Below, piece after piece: positions 9,939 through 18,294 of a DNA stretch of 64,000 nucleotides (positions are counted from its first letter, which is position 1; the number at the start of each line of letters is the position of its first letter). This DNA is from DTU013 sp964490975 (GTDB lineage: Bacteria > Bacillota > Clostridia > Acetivibrionales > DTU013): the NCBI GenBank assembly GCA_964490975.1, contig CAZBEQ010000005.1, positions 44,120 to 108,119 on the forward strand, read 5' to 3'. Below the pieces are notes generated by a model. It worked only from the letters and a program-made list of their open reading frames with translations. It was not told the DNA's origin and ran no database searches. The position numbers and the translations under genes were made by a program.

Positions 9939-11399
9939 TCATGCCTTGTAATAGCCAATTTCAGTGGGTTCATACCTTATACGGAACTGAGGGAGTTTTT
10001 TTATCTGTGTGTAATAATCAATCGTCCAGTCCTCACCCTGAGCCGGATCGTTAACTCCTTCGGCAGGGGGGGCAAACAGCTTGAATATTAGCTCTCCTCC
10101 GCTCTCGAGAGGCTTTTCAAAGAAGGCAGGCATCAGGTCTATCGTCTTGACACCGGGCTTTTTATAAAACCATTTTCCATTGAACTCGAATACCGCATTT
10201 AGATTATCTTCATCAAATATAACCTCGCAGAAAACAGGCGACCTTTCCACTTTGACAGGTAGCGCGATCCCGTCTGAATCCTCCGAGCCTCCCCATCTAA
10301 GCTTTGCTGGAAGTTCGATCAAAGTTCCCATCTGCATCAACGGCTGGAAATAAGGATCATGGATGATTTCCTTATATGTATCGAACAATGGTTGCTTTAT
10401 TCCATTGGAGGAACAGTTCGGGTCCTCAAGCTCAAGGCCAAGGCGTCCTCTGTCCCTGAACTGGTAGCAGGTGATGCCTGACATCCAGGATACCTTTTTA
10501 TCCCTGATCAGATAATAGAAGTCCTTCATCATACGGGCCTGATCATAGGGCCCCGTAACATCACCGTCAGCATTGAGTTCTGAAATGACAAACGGTTTTA
10601 TCTTGCCATCATTCTGAACACTGAAGCGGTCATATGCAAACCTGCAATAATCTAGTACTTTACTGGCAAGCAGGCGCTTGTGTGTAGTCCCTCCGCGTTC
10701 TGCCACTGTAAAAGGCCATCCCCAGTTCAATGCCAGGTAATAGTCGCCCGACCAGATGTCAGCAGCTCTTACAGCTTCGCTGAACTCCTTCTCATACTTC
10801 ATTTCCGTCGCTCCACTCTCGTGGTCATCCCCGATACACAATATGGTCTTTATGTTGGGAGCCTCTCTCTTTATGATATTGTGAAAGCGAACATAGAAAT
10901 CGGCGACCTGCTGGTAGCTGTAACGTTTATTAAAGGCAAACCAGCTGCCGGTGGCCTCATGATTTATACGCAGCAGCAGTCTCCCGTATGGCTTGAGTTC
11001 CTTTGCCAGCTGCAGCAGGTATTCGTCGGGCACTGCGCAATCTATGGTAAGTGTCAGCGTGACATCCTGCCCATGCCTGCGAATATCCTTCATTGATTTA
11101 AAGGGTTCACCCTCGGTGTTCCCTCCTATGCCTCCTGTATAAGGAAAATAGTCATCATACGGATAATCCCAGGCAAATGATACTCCATCATTCCCGCCAA
11201 CCTTACTCGCTCTTACAGGCCAACCTTTATCCAATGGATAATAGCAATACATCAGGTTAATGCTCCTATGTGGCCGTCCAAGCCTATCCATTATATAATC
11301 CTGACAAACATATTCTCCCCGTTCACTGCCATCACCAAGGTCGACGGCGCAGTAAGCCGGTCCCATATGCAGCTTGTACGCCTTTATTGCATCACTCAT
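9939..11399 (-). CDS. TIM-barrel glycoside hydrolase-like protein (GH26/GH39-like)
   Basis: A 486-residue protein. The N-terminal 340 residues read like a glycosidase barrel: LLLRINHEATGSWFAFNKR near residue 150 supplies a candidate acid/base Glu, and PFVISELNADGD near 275 supplies a candidate nucleophile Glu at the end of a strand. W, D and Y residues typical of sugar clefts surround both. The C-terminal 130 residues look like an all-beta accessory domain. No signal peptide is seen, so it may be cytoplasmic. I chose ATG 11399 because AAAGGA lies upstream at workable spacing; longer in-frame extensions lack a site. The family is a judgement from motif layout, not a confirmed assignment. Confidence 0.55.
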   Translation of the reverse strand: MSDAIKAYKLHMGPAYCAVDLGDGSERGEYVCQDYIMDRLGRPHRSINLMYCYYPLDKGWPVRASKVGGNDGVSFAWDYPYDDYFPYTGGIGGNTEGEPFKSMKDIRRHGQDVTLTLTIDCAVPDEYLLQLAKELKPYGRLLLRINHEATGSWFAFNKRYSYQQVADFYVRFHNIIKREAPNIKTILCIGDDHESGATEMKYEKEFSEAVRAADIWSGDYYLALNWGWPFTVAERGGTTHKRLLASKVLDYCRFAYDRFSVQNDGKIKPFVISELNADGDVTGPYDQARMMKDFYYLIRDKKVSWMSGITCYQFRDRGRLGLELEDPNCSSNGIKQPLFDTYKEIIHDPYFQPLMQMGTLIELPAKLRWGGSEDSDGIALPVKVERSPVFCEVIFDEDNLNAVFEFNGKWFYKKPGVKTIDLMPAFFEKPLESGGELIFKLFAPPAEGVNDPAQGEDWTIDYYTQIKKLPQFRIRYEPTEIGYYKA

Positions 11400-11668
11400 C
11401 GTTAGTTTCATCCTTTCACATGATACGGTGAATATCTCCCTTCCATCAATTTTATTTACTATCCACTCTGGGAGACATAATAACATATTAGCAATAATAA
11501 ATGTAAACGGCAAGTGCTACCTCCCTCGGCCGTACCGGCTATCCCGCCTTGTCTCTGCACATTGCCCGGCAAAATTGGGGCTGTTTAAAATGAACTATCA
11601 AGCAGTCCTTGCTTCATGTGCGATTTTATTGCTGATAAATAGTCATCCGGGTTATTGTTTAAAAGCAG

Positions 11669-11825
11669 GGTGGACAAAAAATCAACTTTTTCATAGTCAT
11701 TCTAAATAAACATCATGATAGGGAAGTTGTTATTTTACATAATCCGAGATACCATTGTATTACTTAATCTAATATTTCAGAAAGAACAATACTGACCCCA
11801 CAAGTTGAAATTTTGTCCACCTCGG
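11669..11825. repeat. Short inverted-repeat element (MITE or IS relic candidate)
   Basis: Arms at 11669-11691 and 11801-11825 are inverted with GGTGGACAAAA and TCAACTT shared, enclosing about 110 bases without coding potential. The outer words resemble the copies at 2309-2500, suggesting the same former element. Confidence 0.4.
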
Positions 11826-11994
11826 TCCTTATTGCCCTGGGAATTAATTGATCTGCCCTTCTCTTCTTCCTATGAAAAAAGATGTACATTTTTCACTGTC
11901 AGGTCAGCTGGAGTCGGGGCCCCTTGCAAACGGTGTGAATTATAAATAGGCATTAAGTTTGCGCAGCCATCAGTTATGTGTAATTGCTATCATG

Positions 11995-12041
11995 AAAAAG
12001 GACCGCCCTTAATCAGACTTAACTGATTTGGGACAGTCCCT
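11995..12041 (-). terminator. Intrinsic terminator after the SPFH gene
   Basis: The hairpin has arms at 12000-12016 and 12023-12039 (GGAC...AATCAG with CTGATT...GTCC, loop 6 bases). Read leftward it is followed by a run of five T residues (complement of 11995-11999), which fits termination of the leftward SPFH gene that ends at 12091. Confidence 0.75.
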
Positions 12042-12090
12042 TGTGTTTATTTAACTATAGGCATGTTATATCCGAAGCCGTGCTGCGAAA

Positions 12091-13101
12091 TTAGTTTGCC
12101 GAGCCTGATGACGAACTTGTACCTGTGGCAGCTGGGCTGCCGGTGTTTCCCGAGGATTTGACCCCCGTGCTGTTCATGCCGGAAGCCGGCATCTGTATCA
12201 GAGGTATCGATTCTCCTCCCGCAACAACGCTCGGATACTCTCCATTCCACCTGTCTATTGCTTTTTCCTGATTCTGTAGTTCCTTATACTTCAACAGTTC
12301 ACTTGTAATACTCTGTGTTACCTTCTTATTAAACTCCTCAACACCTTCGCCCTCTAGGATCTTAGCCTGCTTCTCAGCCTCTGCCTCCAGGATCATAGCC
12401 TGTTTGTCGGCTTCCGCCTTCTTTACCTGCTGCTGTGCCTCAAGTGCCTGTTTCTCAAGCGTATACCGCTGTGTCTCTACCTGCTTCTCTGCTATCTGCT
12501 TCTGTTCTATGGCTTCCTTATATTCAGGTCTGAAGTCGATGTTGACCAGTGAAACATTCTCAAGAATAATATCATTAGCTAGCAGCTGTGCGGCGACATC
12601 TGTATTCACATCATTGGTTATTTTTTCACGGTTATTCAGTATTTCTGCCACATTATACTTGCCCGTATGCGTTTTTATCGCATTGAGCGTAAGCGGTATA
12701 ACCTTTTTATCCGCATAGTCCATGCCAATGGTCTGGAATATCCTTGGTGCTTTTTCAGGAGAAATGTGATATGTGACAACAGCAAGAATGTAAACATCCT
12801 GAAGGTCCTTGCTGGCTGCCGTTATAGGATTAGCCTTGTCAGACCATTCCACCTTCTGGGTTCTTGCTTCCATTGTCCTTATGGTCTGCACGAAAGGAAG
12901 CTTCACGTATATACCTTCTCTTCGGACTGTCTGTGATACAGAGCCCATTGTCACTGTAATACCGACATAGCCTGCAGGCACCGAACCTACTATAGAAGTA
13001 ACGATTATAATCACTGCCAGTATCAGTGCTCCCCATTTCAGTATTTTTACAATTCCCTTACTGCTTGGCTTCGGATTATTATTGATGTTAATGACCTCCA
13101 T
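12091..13101 (-). CDS. SPFH/prohibitin-family membrane protein
   Basis: A roughly 336-residue protein. One membrane helix lies near residues 20-40 (WGALILAVIIIVTSIV), followed by the SPFH fold (AGYVGITVTMGSVSQTVRREG). Then comes a long Ala/Glu/Gln/Lys-rich coiled coil (about 195-265) typical of prohibitins and HflC/HflK. Such proteins oligomerise on the membrane, and in bacteria they organise membrane domains or modulate FtsH-type proteases. The tail is Ser/Gly/Thr-rich. I chose ATG 13101 with GGAGG 9 bases upstream; ATG 13107 lies only 3 bases from the same site. It is flanked by a terminator at its end. Confidence 0.88.
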   Translation of the reverse strand: MEVININNNPKPSSKGIVKILKWGALILAVIIIVTSIVGSVPAGYVGITVTMGSVSQTVRREGIYVKLPFVQTIRTMEARTQKVEWSDKANPITAASKDLQDVYILAVVTYHISPEKAPRIFQTIGMDYADKKVIPLTLNAIKTHTGKYNVAEILNNREKITNDVNTDVAAQLLANDIILENVSLVNIDFRPEYKEAIEQKQIAEKQVETQRYTLEKQALEAQQQVKKAEADKQAMILEAEAEKQAKILEGEGVEEFNKKVTQSITSELLKYKELQNQEKAIDRWNGEYPSVVAGGESIPLIQMPASGMNSTGVKSSGNTGSPAATGTSSSSGSAN

Positions 13102-13240
13102 TTTCATGCTCCTCCAAATCAAATTTTCTGTTCTTGAAACATATTACGGTACAATACTGAAAAAGTTTATTATTTTATAGAAAAAGGTCCGGACAGCAAC
13201 GATACCCCAGCGATCCAGATATATTATTTACTAAATATTG

Positions 13241-13774
13241 TCAGCCTCTCCCTGGAAGCTTCTCAGGTTCACCATAATCCTCACCAAAGGTCTCGACGGT
13301 GACCTTTTTCATGCGCTGCTCTTCACGGGGCCTGTCGTTGTAATCACGCTTGATCCCGACGATTCTGTCGGCCTCCTCCATGCCCTCAGTAACCTTGCCA
13401 AAGGCTGCATACTGGTCGTCAAGATGCGGCGCCCGCGCTACCATGATGAAGAACTGCGAGCCTGCAGAATCCGGCCTTGCCGATCTGGCCATAGAGATGA
13501 CTCCTCTGTCATGCTTGAGCTGATTATTAAAGCCATTACCGGAAAACTCCCCTTTTATCGAATAGCCAGGGCCTCCCATACCGCTGCCCTCAGGATCTCC
13601 TCCCTGGATCATAAATCCCGGGATTACCCTATGGAATATCACACCATCATAGAAACCGTTTTTAGCAAGTGATATGAAATTTTTCACCGTATTAGGTGCA
13701 ATGTCCGGATACAGCTCTACCTTGATTGTATTTCCGCTTTCCATTTCGATCGTTACTACAGGATTTTGTGCCAT
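13241..13774 (-). CDS. ppiB: Cyclophilin-type peptidyl-prolyl cis-trans isomerase
   Basis: A 177-residue single-domain cyclophilin without signal peptide, so cytoplasmic. Core motifs FHRVIPGFMIQGGDP (catalytic Arg, Phe, Gln), GSQFFIMVARAPHLD and FGKVTEGME are intact. It catalyses proline isomerisation in protein folding. A GAGGAG site lies 8 bases before the ATG. It has a likely extended -10 promoter just upstream and about 50 bases separate it from the next gene in the same direction. Confidence 0.93.
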   Translation of the reverse strand: MAQNPVVTIEMESGNTIKVELYPDIAPNTVKNFISLAKNGFYDGVIFHRVIPGFMIQGGDPEGSGMGGPGYSIKGEFSGNGFNNQLKHDRGVISMARSARPDSAGSQFFIMVARAPHLDDQYAAFGKVTEGMEEADRIVGIKRDYNDRPREEQRMKKVTVETFGEDYGEPEKLPGRG

Positions 13775-13810
13775 TTGATTATCTCCTCATGAAATTAATT
13801 TTGCACTTAT

Positions 13811-13819
13811 AGTATAACA
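13811..13819 (-). promoter_or_regulatory. Extended -10 promoter candidate for the cyclophilin gene
   Basis: Read leftward, TGT-TATACT forms an extended -10 box (TGnTATAAT type) about 45 bases before the start codon. No good -35 was seen, which is acceptable for extended -10 promoters. Confidence 0.4.
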
Positions 13820-13823
13820 CATT

Positions 13824-14837
13824 TTACCTATTTGTTATTTTTGTCACATTTTTAATTATTATAGATAGTGTTCCGTCCGGATTATTTATAAATTCGATCC
13901 TGTCACTGTTATCGGTGTATTCAAGCGGAAAATCTATCTCAATTCCCGTGTCGGTTTTTATTTTATGCGTACGGAACTTTTTCTCAATGATCCTGTCCGG
14001 TATCGTTATCTCCTTCTCGGCAATACCTGCTTTTGTGATCTCCTCAACGTATTCACGCCTGGCATCCATATTCTTTTCAAATACTTTGTCTGCAATATGG
14101 TCGATCTGTATAACGGATGCTTCCTCAAAGCTTTCCGACACAGCTTTCTTGAGCCTTACAGCTTTTTCGAAATCCTCGTCAAAATATTTCTTGTTTATAT
14201 TTTTTGTGACTTTGTCAATGACCTTAAGCTTCGCATTGTCGGACAAATCGCAGCTGCACTGCAGAAGATGTCCCGACAGGTAGAATTCCTTCTCTCCATT
14301 GATCTCGTACTGTTTTTCAAGTATTTTAATGCTTAGGTCTGCCAGTTTTACAAGCACACACTCATCCAGCTTCTGCCCTTCCTGGGGCAAAAGCGTCTGA
14401 TGCCGGATGATCATATTTATGCTGCCTTCCTCGGAGTTGTTCACCCAATGGGTAAAACCAGCCTTATAGTTGAGCTTGAGCAGACAAAGCACATCCAAGC
14501 CGTCAATATAAGCCATGCAGCACACCAGATCCCCCGACGGTATGTCGGGATTTTTCTGCATATAAGAGAATAATCTGTCTGCTATGTCCGCAGTTATTGG
14601 AAGAAAGTCTTCTTCATTATCCTTCAATAAATTGCACAGGTGCCGGATACTGTTATCTTCCCCAAAGAAGGCCGCATTTTTTGTGTTTGGATCATCCATT
14701 ATCCTTCCTATATGTTTAGTAAGATAGGCTTCCATATCTCCGCTTGTATCAAGTTCTCCTTTTGAAATGACCGGCATACCGGCGTTTAAGTCCAGTACAT
14801 GCAGCACTGCCCTTTTTATTGAAATGCTGTGATCCAT
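13824..14837 (-). CDS. Nucleoid-associated protein (YejK/NdpA 37-kDa family)
   Basis: A 337-residue protein of the length and layout of the NA37 nucleoid-associated family. The N-terminus reads SIKRAVLHVLDLNAG followed by PVISKGELD, with a conserved middle (GLDVLCLLKLNYKAGFTHW) and an acidic/basic C-terminal half ending in FINNPDGTLSIIIKN. Family members bind the nucleoid; clostridial versions are uncharacterised. Start ATG 14837 has AGGAG 9 bases upstream, better than the long upstream extension. Two 24-bp direct repeats lie 140-215 bases before the start. Confidence 0.75.
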   Translation of the reverse strand: MDHSISIKRAVLHVLDLNAGMPVISKGELDTSGDMEAYLTKHIGRIMDDPNTKNAAFFGEDNSIRHLCNLLKDNEEDFLPITADIADRLFSYMQKNPDIPSGDLVCCMAYIDGLDVLCLLKLNYKAGFTHWVNNSEEGSINMIIRHQTLLPQEGQKLDECVLVKLADLSIKILEKQYEINGEKEFYLSGHLLQCSCDLSDNAKLKVIDKVTKNINKKYFDEDFEKAVRLKKAVSESFEEASVIQIDHIADKVFEKNMDARREYVEEITKAGIAEKEITIPDRIIEKKFRTHKIKTDTGIEIDFPLEYTDNSDRIEFINNPDGTLSIIIKNVTKITNR

Positions 14838-14977
14838 TTTTCGTTCTCCTGTAAGTCTGTTTTTACTGCCGGTAAGTCCCTTACAACTGTGCATGCTGCA
14901 GTGCTGCCTGAGACGAACCGTCATTGATATAGTTTACCATGCCTGACCGCTCCTTAACAACCCACGCCTTTCTTCTC

Positions 14978-15051
14978 TGCTCATTTTTTTCGGTAAGGGC
15001 ACTTACATAGCTTACATAATAGATTTTTGCTCATTTTCTTCGGTAAGGGCA
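14978..15051. repeat. Two 24-bp direct repeats 50 bp apart
   Basis: The 24-mers at 14978-15001 and 15028-15051 differ at a single base and share TTCGGTAAGGGCA at the right side. The exact 50-bp period (about five helical turns) upstream of the nucleoid-associated protein gene would suit a pair of protein-binding sites on one DNA face. Confidence 0.6.
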
Positions 15052-15332
15052 GCTCTTAACGTTATTTCATTGAATATGTACAATAATCAGTTAACAAAAT
15101 TCTTGAATTGAGGCTTTATGACAACTACATATACCAGTATAGCTGTCCTTACCGTAAATTTTGAGCAGTTTTTGTAGTAGTCAGAGAAAATATAGGTTTC
15201 CGATATCGCCTTAAAACGAATATGCGAATAAGTAGACCTTAAGAGGAAGTATTGCAAAGGAAGTATTGCTGTGCATGTTTTATAAAAAAAATATTTGTCA
15301 ATAATAACCTTATAACACTTCGAGTGAAAGAA

Positions 15333-15392
15333 CCTCAGCAGTGTTGCAACGGGGCTAGCCACAAGTAAGGCTGCTTATTGGCCTCGTTATTT
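15333..15392 (+). repeat. Hairpin-bearing repeat, left copy
   Basis: Begins with ACCTCAGCAGTGTTG and ends with GCCTCGTTAT; between them AACGGGGC can pair with GGCCTCGTT. An inverted second copy lies at 17356-17412. Confidence 0.6.
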
Positions 15393-15424
15393 ATCAGTAA
15401 TATAATTTGCTTTGGAGGATAACC

Positions 15425-16003
15425 ATGAATAATTCAACAATGAAGCTTGAAAAAAGAAGCGAAGTCGGTGGAGGAAGGGCAAAGAGGTTGCTGGATCATG
15501 GCCTCGTGCCGGCTGTTGTTTATGGCAACGGCACAGGTTCAACTGCCGCGCAGGTCAAAAGGTCCGAGCTTACAAGGTTTCTAAAAAATAATGGACAGAA
15601 TACACTGTTCAATACAGAATTTGCAGAAGAGCATGACCTTTCAATGATTATTAAGAACATACAGTATGATCCCGTCAACAGAGAGATCATACATCTTGAT
15701 ATTCAGAGGGTCGATCCTCACGAAACAGTTCAGGTACAGGTGCCTGTAAAGGTAACAGGCAGAGAAATGAGCACAAAGGCAGGCAATTCGGTACTACACC
15801 AGCTGAATTCCATCACTGTGGAATGTCCTGCAGACGCAATCCCTCATTACGCAGATGCAGACATAACCTTCATGAAACCGGGCGATAGCTTTACAGCAGC
15901 TGATTTCAGATTCCGTCCCGGTATTAGGTTAGTAACCGATCCCGGCAAGGTAATACTTACAGTAAAGGGTCACAAAGCTGAGCCCGTCGCAAAAGAAGAA
16001 TAA
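15425..16003 (+). CDS. rplY: 50S ribosomal protein L25 / general stress protein Ctc
   Basis: A 192-residue two-domain L25 (Ctc/TL5 form). The N-terminal domain binds 5S rRNA (LEKRSEVGGGRAKRLLDHGLVPAVVYG, DPVNREIIHLDIQRV) and the C-terminal TL5 beta domain is VQVQVPVKVTGREMS onward. In Bacillus, Ctc is stress induced. Start ATG 15425 has GGAGG 6 bases upstream. The gene is followed immediately by a long palindrome that can act as terminator. Confidence 0.92.
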   Translation: MNNSTMKLEKRSEVGGGRAKRLLDHGLVPAVVYGNGTGSTAAQVKRSELTRFLKNNGQNTLFNTEFAEEHDLSMIIKNIQYDPVNREIIHLDIQRVDPHETVQVQVPVKVTGREMSTKAGNSVLHQLNSITVECPADAIPHYADADITFMKPGDSFTAADFRFRPGIRLVTDPGKVILTVKGHKAEPVAKEE

Positions 16004-16118
16004 ATCATGGGGGACGGGGGTTTTTGATTATCAATTATTAGTCAACAGGTGGGACAAGTTACTCGTTGCACCTGTCGACTAATAATTGATAATCAAAAAC
16101 CCCCGTCCCCTTTGATTT
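16004..16118. repeat. Long palindromic repeat element, copy 1 (also likely terminator)
   Basis: Nearly perfect inverted arms of about 45 bp (roughly 16009-16053 and 16070-16113) enclose a 17-base loop. The outer parts contain GGGGACGGGGG followed by TTTTTGATTATC, the same as in copy 2 at 20081-20156, while the centre differs. It starts directly after the L25 stop codon and ends in a T-rich run, so it can terminate transcription. The shared outer arms and variable centre fit a REP-like mobile palindrome. Confidence 0.8.
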
Positions 16119-16133
16119 TTTGTAAATTATACA

Positions 16134-16163
16134 TTGACCTAAGCATCCTCTAAGTGGTAAACT
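16134..16163 (+). promoter_or_regulatory. Sigma-A-like promoter candidate for the serine hydrolase gene
   Basis: TTGACC (16134-16139), 18-bp spacer, TAAACT (16158-16163), about 38 bases before the start codon. Downstream of the palindrome, it would give this gene its own transcript. Confidence 0.4.
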
Positions 16164-16200
16164 ATATCAAATTTTACCTTAAAACGCAGGAGGTGTGGTC

Positions 16201-17358
16201 TTGAGCAATAAGAAGGTTGTTTCCGTCAATGAGAAAATTATTCCAGTCAATCTGGCCGAAGTCTTGAAAAATCCAGAAGAAGCCGGATTCAATTCGTCAC
16301 AGCTGGAAGTTTTGGACAATCACATAAAAAATCTTATAAACGATCAAAAGATCCAGGCCGGAGCTTATATTATTTCAAAAAATGATACGATAATAGCTCA
16401 TAAATCGATAGGTTTCCTGCGTTATAACGAAGAGAGACCATTTTTACCTGACACGGTACGGAGGGTCGCATCAGTCACAAAAATCTTTGTGGCCACCTCT
16501 ATACTCCAACTGGTCGAGCAGGGTAAAATTCGCCTGGATCAGTCTGTTTCAGAAATTATTGATGAATTTAAAGATCCAATGTTTCAGAAAATAAATATCT
16601 TTCACCTACTAACACATACATCAGGCATAAGGCCTGACCCGGGTGTATTTTTCGAGCCCTATCCTGTCAATTGGTTTTCCGGCAAGAAGGATTGGATCAA
16701 GGGAATACTTACAGATTTCCTTGCAATCGAGCCTGGGAAGGAATGGCGGTATTCCTCGGCTGGCTTCACCATACTGGCTGAGATAGTTACAAGAGTGTCA
16801 GGCCTGCATTTTGAAAAGTATGTCCTGGAGAATATAACAAAACCACTTGGAATGAAGGATTCATTCTTTGATATCCGTGATGGGTATCTGGACAGGATCT
16901 GCATGACGAACAAATATGAAATAGAAAGGTACTCAAGCAAGAGCGAGATTCCTGACTGGGCGCCGCCAAGAGGTGGAGGAGGCCTGTTCTCGACACTTCC
17001 CGACCTGAGAATAATGGGCCAGATGCTTGTCAATAAAGGTACCTATAACGGGACCCGGATACTCTCAAGGAAGACTGTCGAGGCTATGACCAGGAACCAC
17101 ACAAAAGGTGCAAAGAACTACTTGTGGGGTGCAGGAGGCACTGAAATGGAGTATGGCCTGGGTATGAACGTATATTCCAACAACACATTCCTGTCACCGG
17201 GCTCCTTCTCACATGAAGGCGCTGGGCTGTGCGGTCTTTATATGGATCCCGTAGAAAATGTTGTACTTGCATATATCTGCCCGCTATGCGATGGTCTGGG
17301 CTGGGAAGCCAAGGCGGTAATAAACCTGCGTAACATAGTATGGTCAGGTATAATATAA
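16201..17358 (+). CDS. Beta-lactamase-fold serine hydrolase (class C / PBP4* type)
   Basis: A 385-residue member of the PF00144 family. The nucleophile motif SVTK (RRVASVTKIFVA) is near residue 93, the second motif is YSSAG (Tyr general base) and the third is HEGAG. No signal peptide or membrane helix is apparent, so it is probably a cytoplasmic esterase or D-amino peptide hydrolase rather than a true beta-lactamase. I choose TTG 16201 because AGGAGG lies 7 bases before it; the GTG at 16195 sits directly against that site. It lies between two inverted copies of a hairpin repeat. Confidence 0.85.
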   Translation: MSNKKVVSVNEKIIPVNLAEVLKNPEEAGFNSSQLEVLDNHIKNLINDQKIQAGAYIISKNDTIIAHKSIGFLRYNEERPFLPDTVRRVASVTKIFVATSILQLVEQGKIRLDQSVSEIIDEFKDPMFQKINIFHLLTHTSGIRPDPGVFFEPYPVNWFSGKKDWIKGILTDFLAIEPGKEWRYSSAGFTILAEIVTRVSGLHFEKYVLENITKPLGMKDSFFDIRDGYLDRICMTNKYEIERYSSKSEIPDWAPPRGGGGLFSTLPDLRIMGQMLVNKGTYNGTRILSRKTVEAMTRNHTKGAKNYLWGAGGTEMEYGLGMNVYSNNTFLSPGSFSHEGAGLCGLYMDPVENVVLAYICPLCDGLGWEAKAVINLRNIVWSGII

Positions 17359-17412
17359 CGAGGCAACGGATGACCCGCGTCTCCCGCCTCGTTTACAACA
17401 CTGCTGAGGTAT
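17356..17412 (-). repeat. Hairpin-bearing repeat, right copy (inverted)
   Basis: Inverted relative to 15333-15392: its complement reads ACCTCAGCAGTGTTG, then AACGAGGC, a 21-base spacer, and GCCTCGTTAT. The AACGAGGC/GCCTCGTT stem is perfect (8 bp). It begins at the serine hydrolase stop codon. Confidence 0.6.
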
Positions 17413-17454
17413 TAGATGCATTATTATCCGCTTTAAAAAGAGGTTTGGTTACTT

Positions 17455-18294
17455 ATGAATAAAAACACTGCGATTACAAGTAAACTGGTAAAACCGATAA
17501 ATGTACTAAAGGCCGTCGCATTCGTTACCTATAAGGAATGGGCGGCCTACCGTACTCATTCCATGGTTTCGATATTTGTCGGACCGGTTTATTTTCTTGC
17601 GCAATATTTTATATGGAATGCGGTATATGCCGCCCGTGGAGATATCAACGGGCTTACTCTTGATCAGATGCTGACCTACTTTGGGATGGCCGCATTAATT
17701 AATTATCTTATCATGGATTTTGCGGACTGGAATCTGCAGATGCTGATTCAAACTGGCAAATTCCTGACATATATGCTAAGGCCGATGTCCCATATCTATT
17801 TTGCCTTTTCCCAGAAGGTAGGACACAGGATACTTGGACTGACCTTCGAATTTATCCCTGTGTTCCTGATATTCGCCCTTGTATACAAGATCCCGTTGAT
17901 TCCTCCCAGCATTGGGTATGCTATTATATCCATACTACTGGGTTTCATAATGATGTTCCTGGTGAACTATTGCGTGGGGATCACTGCCTTCTGGCTCACA
18001 AAGACCACCGGCATAAGGAGGATGTTCCTGCTGCTTCGTGATATCTGTTCAGGCGTTTTTCTGCCGCTTTCCTTTTTCCCCGGCATAATACAAAAAGTAA
18101 TGTTTGTACTGCCGTTCCAGTTCATCGGTTATGTGCCTGTAAGGGTATGTATTGGCTCATACGAACTTGGAGGGGTTACGCTCGGTATACCACAGATCGT
18201 AGGGATCCAGACTCTGGCTGTCATAGCCATGCTCCTGTTCACATGGATGTTCTCAAAGCTGGGAATTAAAAGGTTTACGGGGGTGGGAGCATGA
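17455..18294 (+). CDS. ABC-2 type exporter permease subunit 1 (DUF990/ABC2_membrane_6)
   Basis: A 279-residue integral membrane protein with about six hydrophobic helices and the N-terminal amphipathic segment typical of this family (FVTYKEWAAYRTHSM). Together with the next two genes it forms the conserved COG4587-COG3694-COG4586 exporter trio, whose substrates are largely unknown. Its stop overlaps the next start by four bases (ATGA), indicating translational coupling. The ribosome binding site AGAGGT is weak. Confidence 0.85.
   Translation: MNKNTAITSKLVKPINVLKAVAFVTYKEWAAYRTHSMVSIFVGPVYFLAQYFIWNAVYAARGDINGLTLDQMLTYFGMAALINYLIMDFADWNLQMLIQTGKFLTYMLRPMSHIYFAFSQKVGHRILGLTFEFIPVFLIFALVYKIPLIPPSIGYAIISILLGFIMMFLVNYCVGITAFWLTKTTGIRRMFLLLRDICSGVFLPLSFFPGIIQKVMFVLPFQFIGYVPVRVCIGSYELGGVTLGIPQIVGIQTLAVIAMLLFTWMFSKLGIKRFTGVGA

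Larger units (their letters stand above)
11400..12090. other. Gene-free region with relic repeat pair and a terminator
   Basis: About 690 bases between two leftward genes. No supported gene: an open frame at 11374-11709 overlaps the start of the glycosidase-like gene and has no ribosome binding site. It contains an inverted pair of GGTGGACAAAA motifs (11669-11691 and 11801-11825) like those at 2.3-2.5 kb, and a terminator hairpin at 12000-12039. Confidence 0.55.
14838..15424. other. Divergent intergenic region with two 24-bp direct repeats and a hairpin element
   Basis: Nearly 590 bases between the nucleoid-associated protein gene (left) and L25 gene (right). It contains direct repeats at 14978-15001 and 15028-15051 and one copy of a hairpin repeat at 15333-15390. 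A 91-codon leftward frame at 15087-15362 has no ribosome binding site and no recognisable composition; I do not call it a gene. Confidence 0.55.

Noticed and set aside
11374..11709. 111-codon rightward open frame
   Set aside because: Overlaps the start of the glycosidase-like gene on the other strand, has no ribosome binding site and crosses a relic repeat.
15087..15362. 91-codon leftward open frame upstream of L25
   Set aside because: No ribosome binding site, no recognisable motif, and it runs into the hairpin repeat.
16195..16200. GTG start for the serine hydrolase
   Set aside because: It directly abuts the AGGAGG site; the TTG at 16201 has normal spacing.
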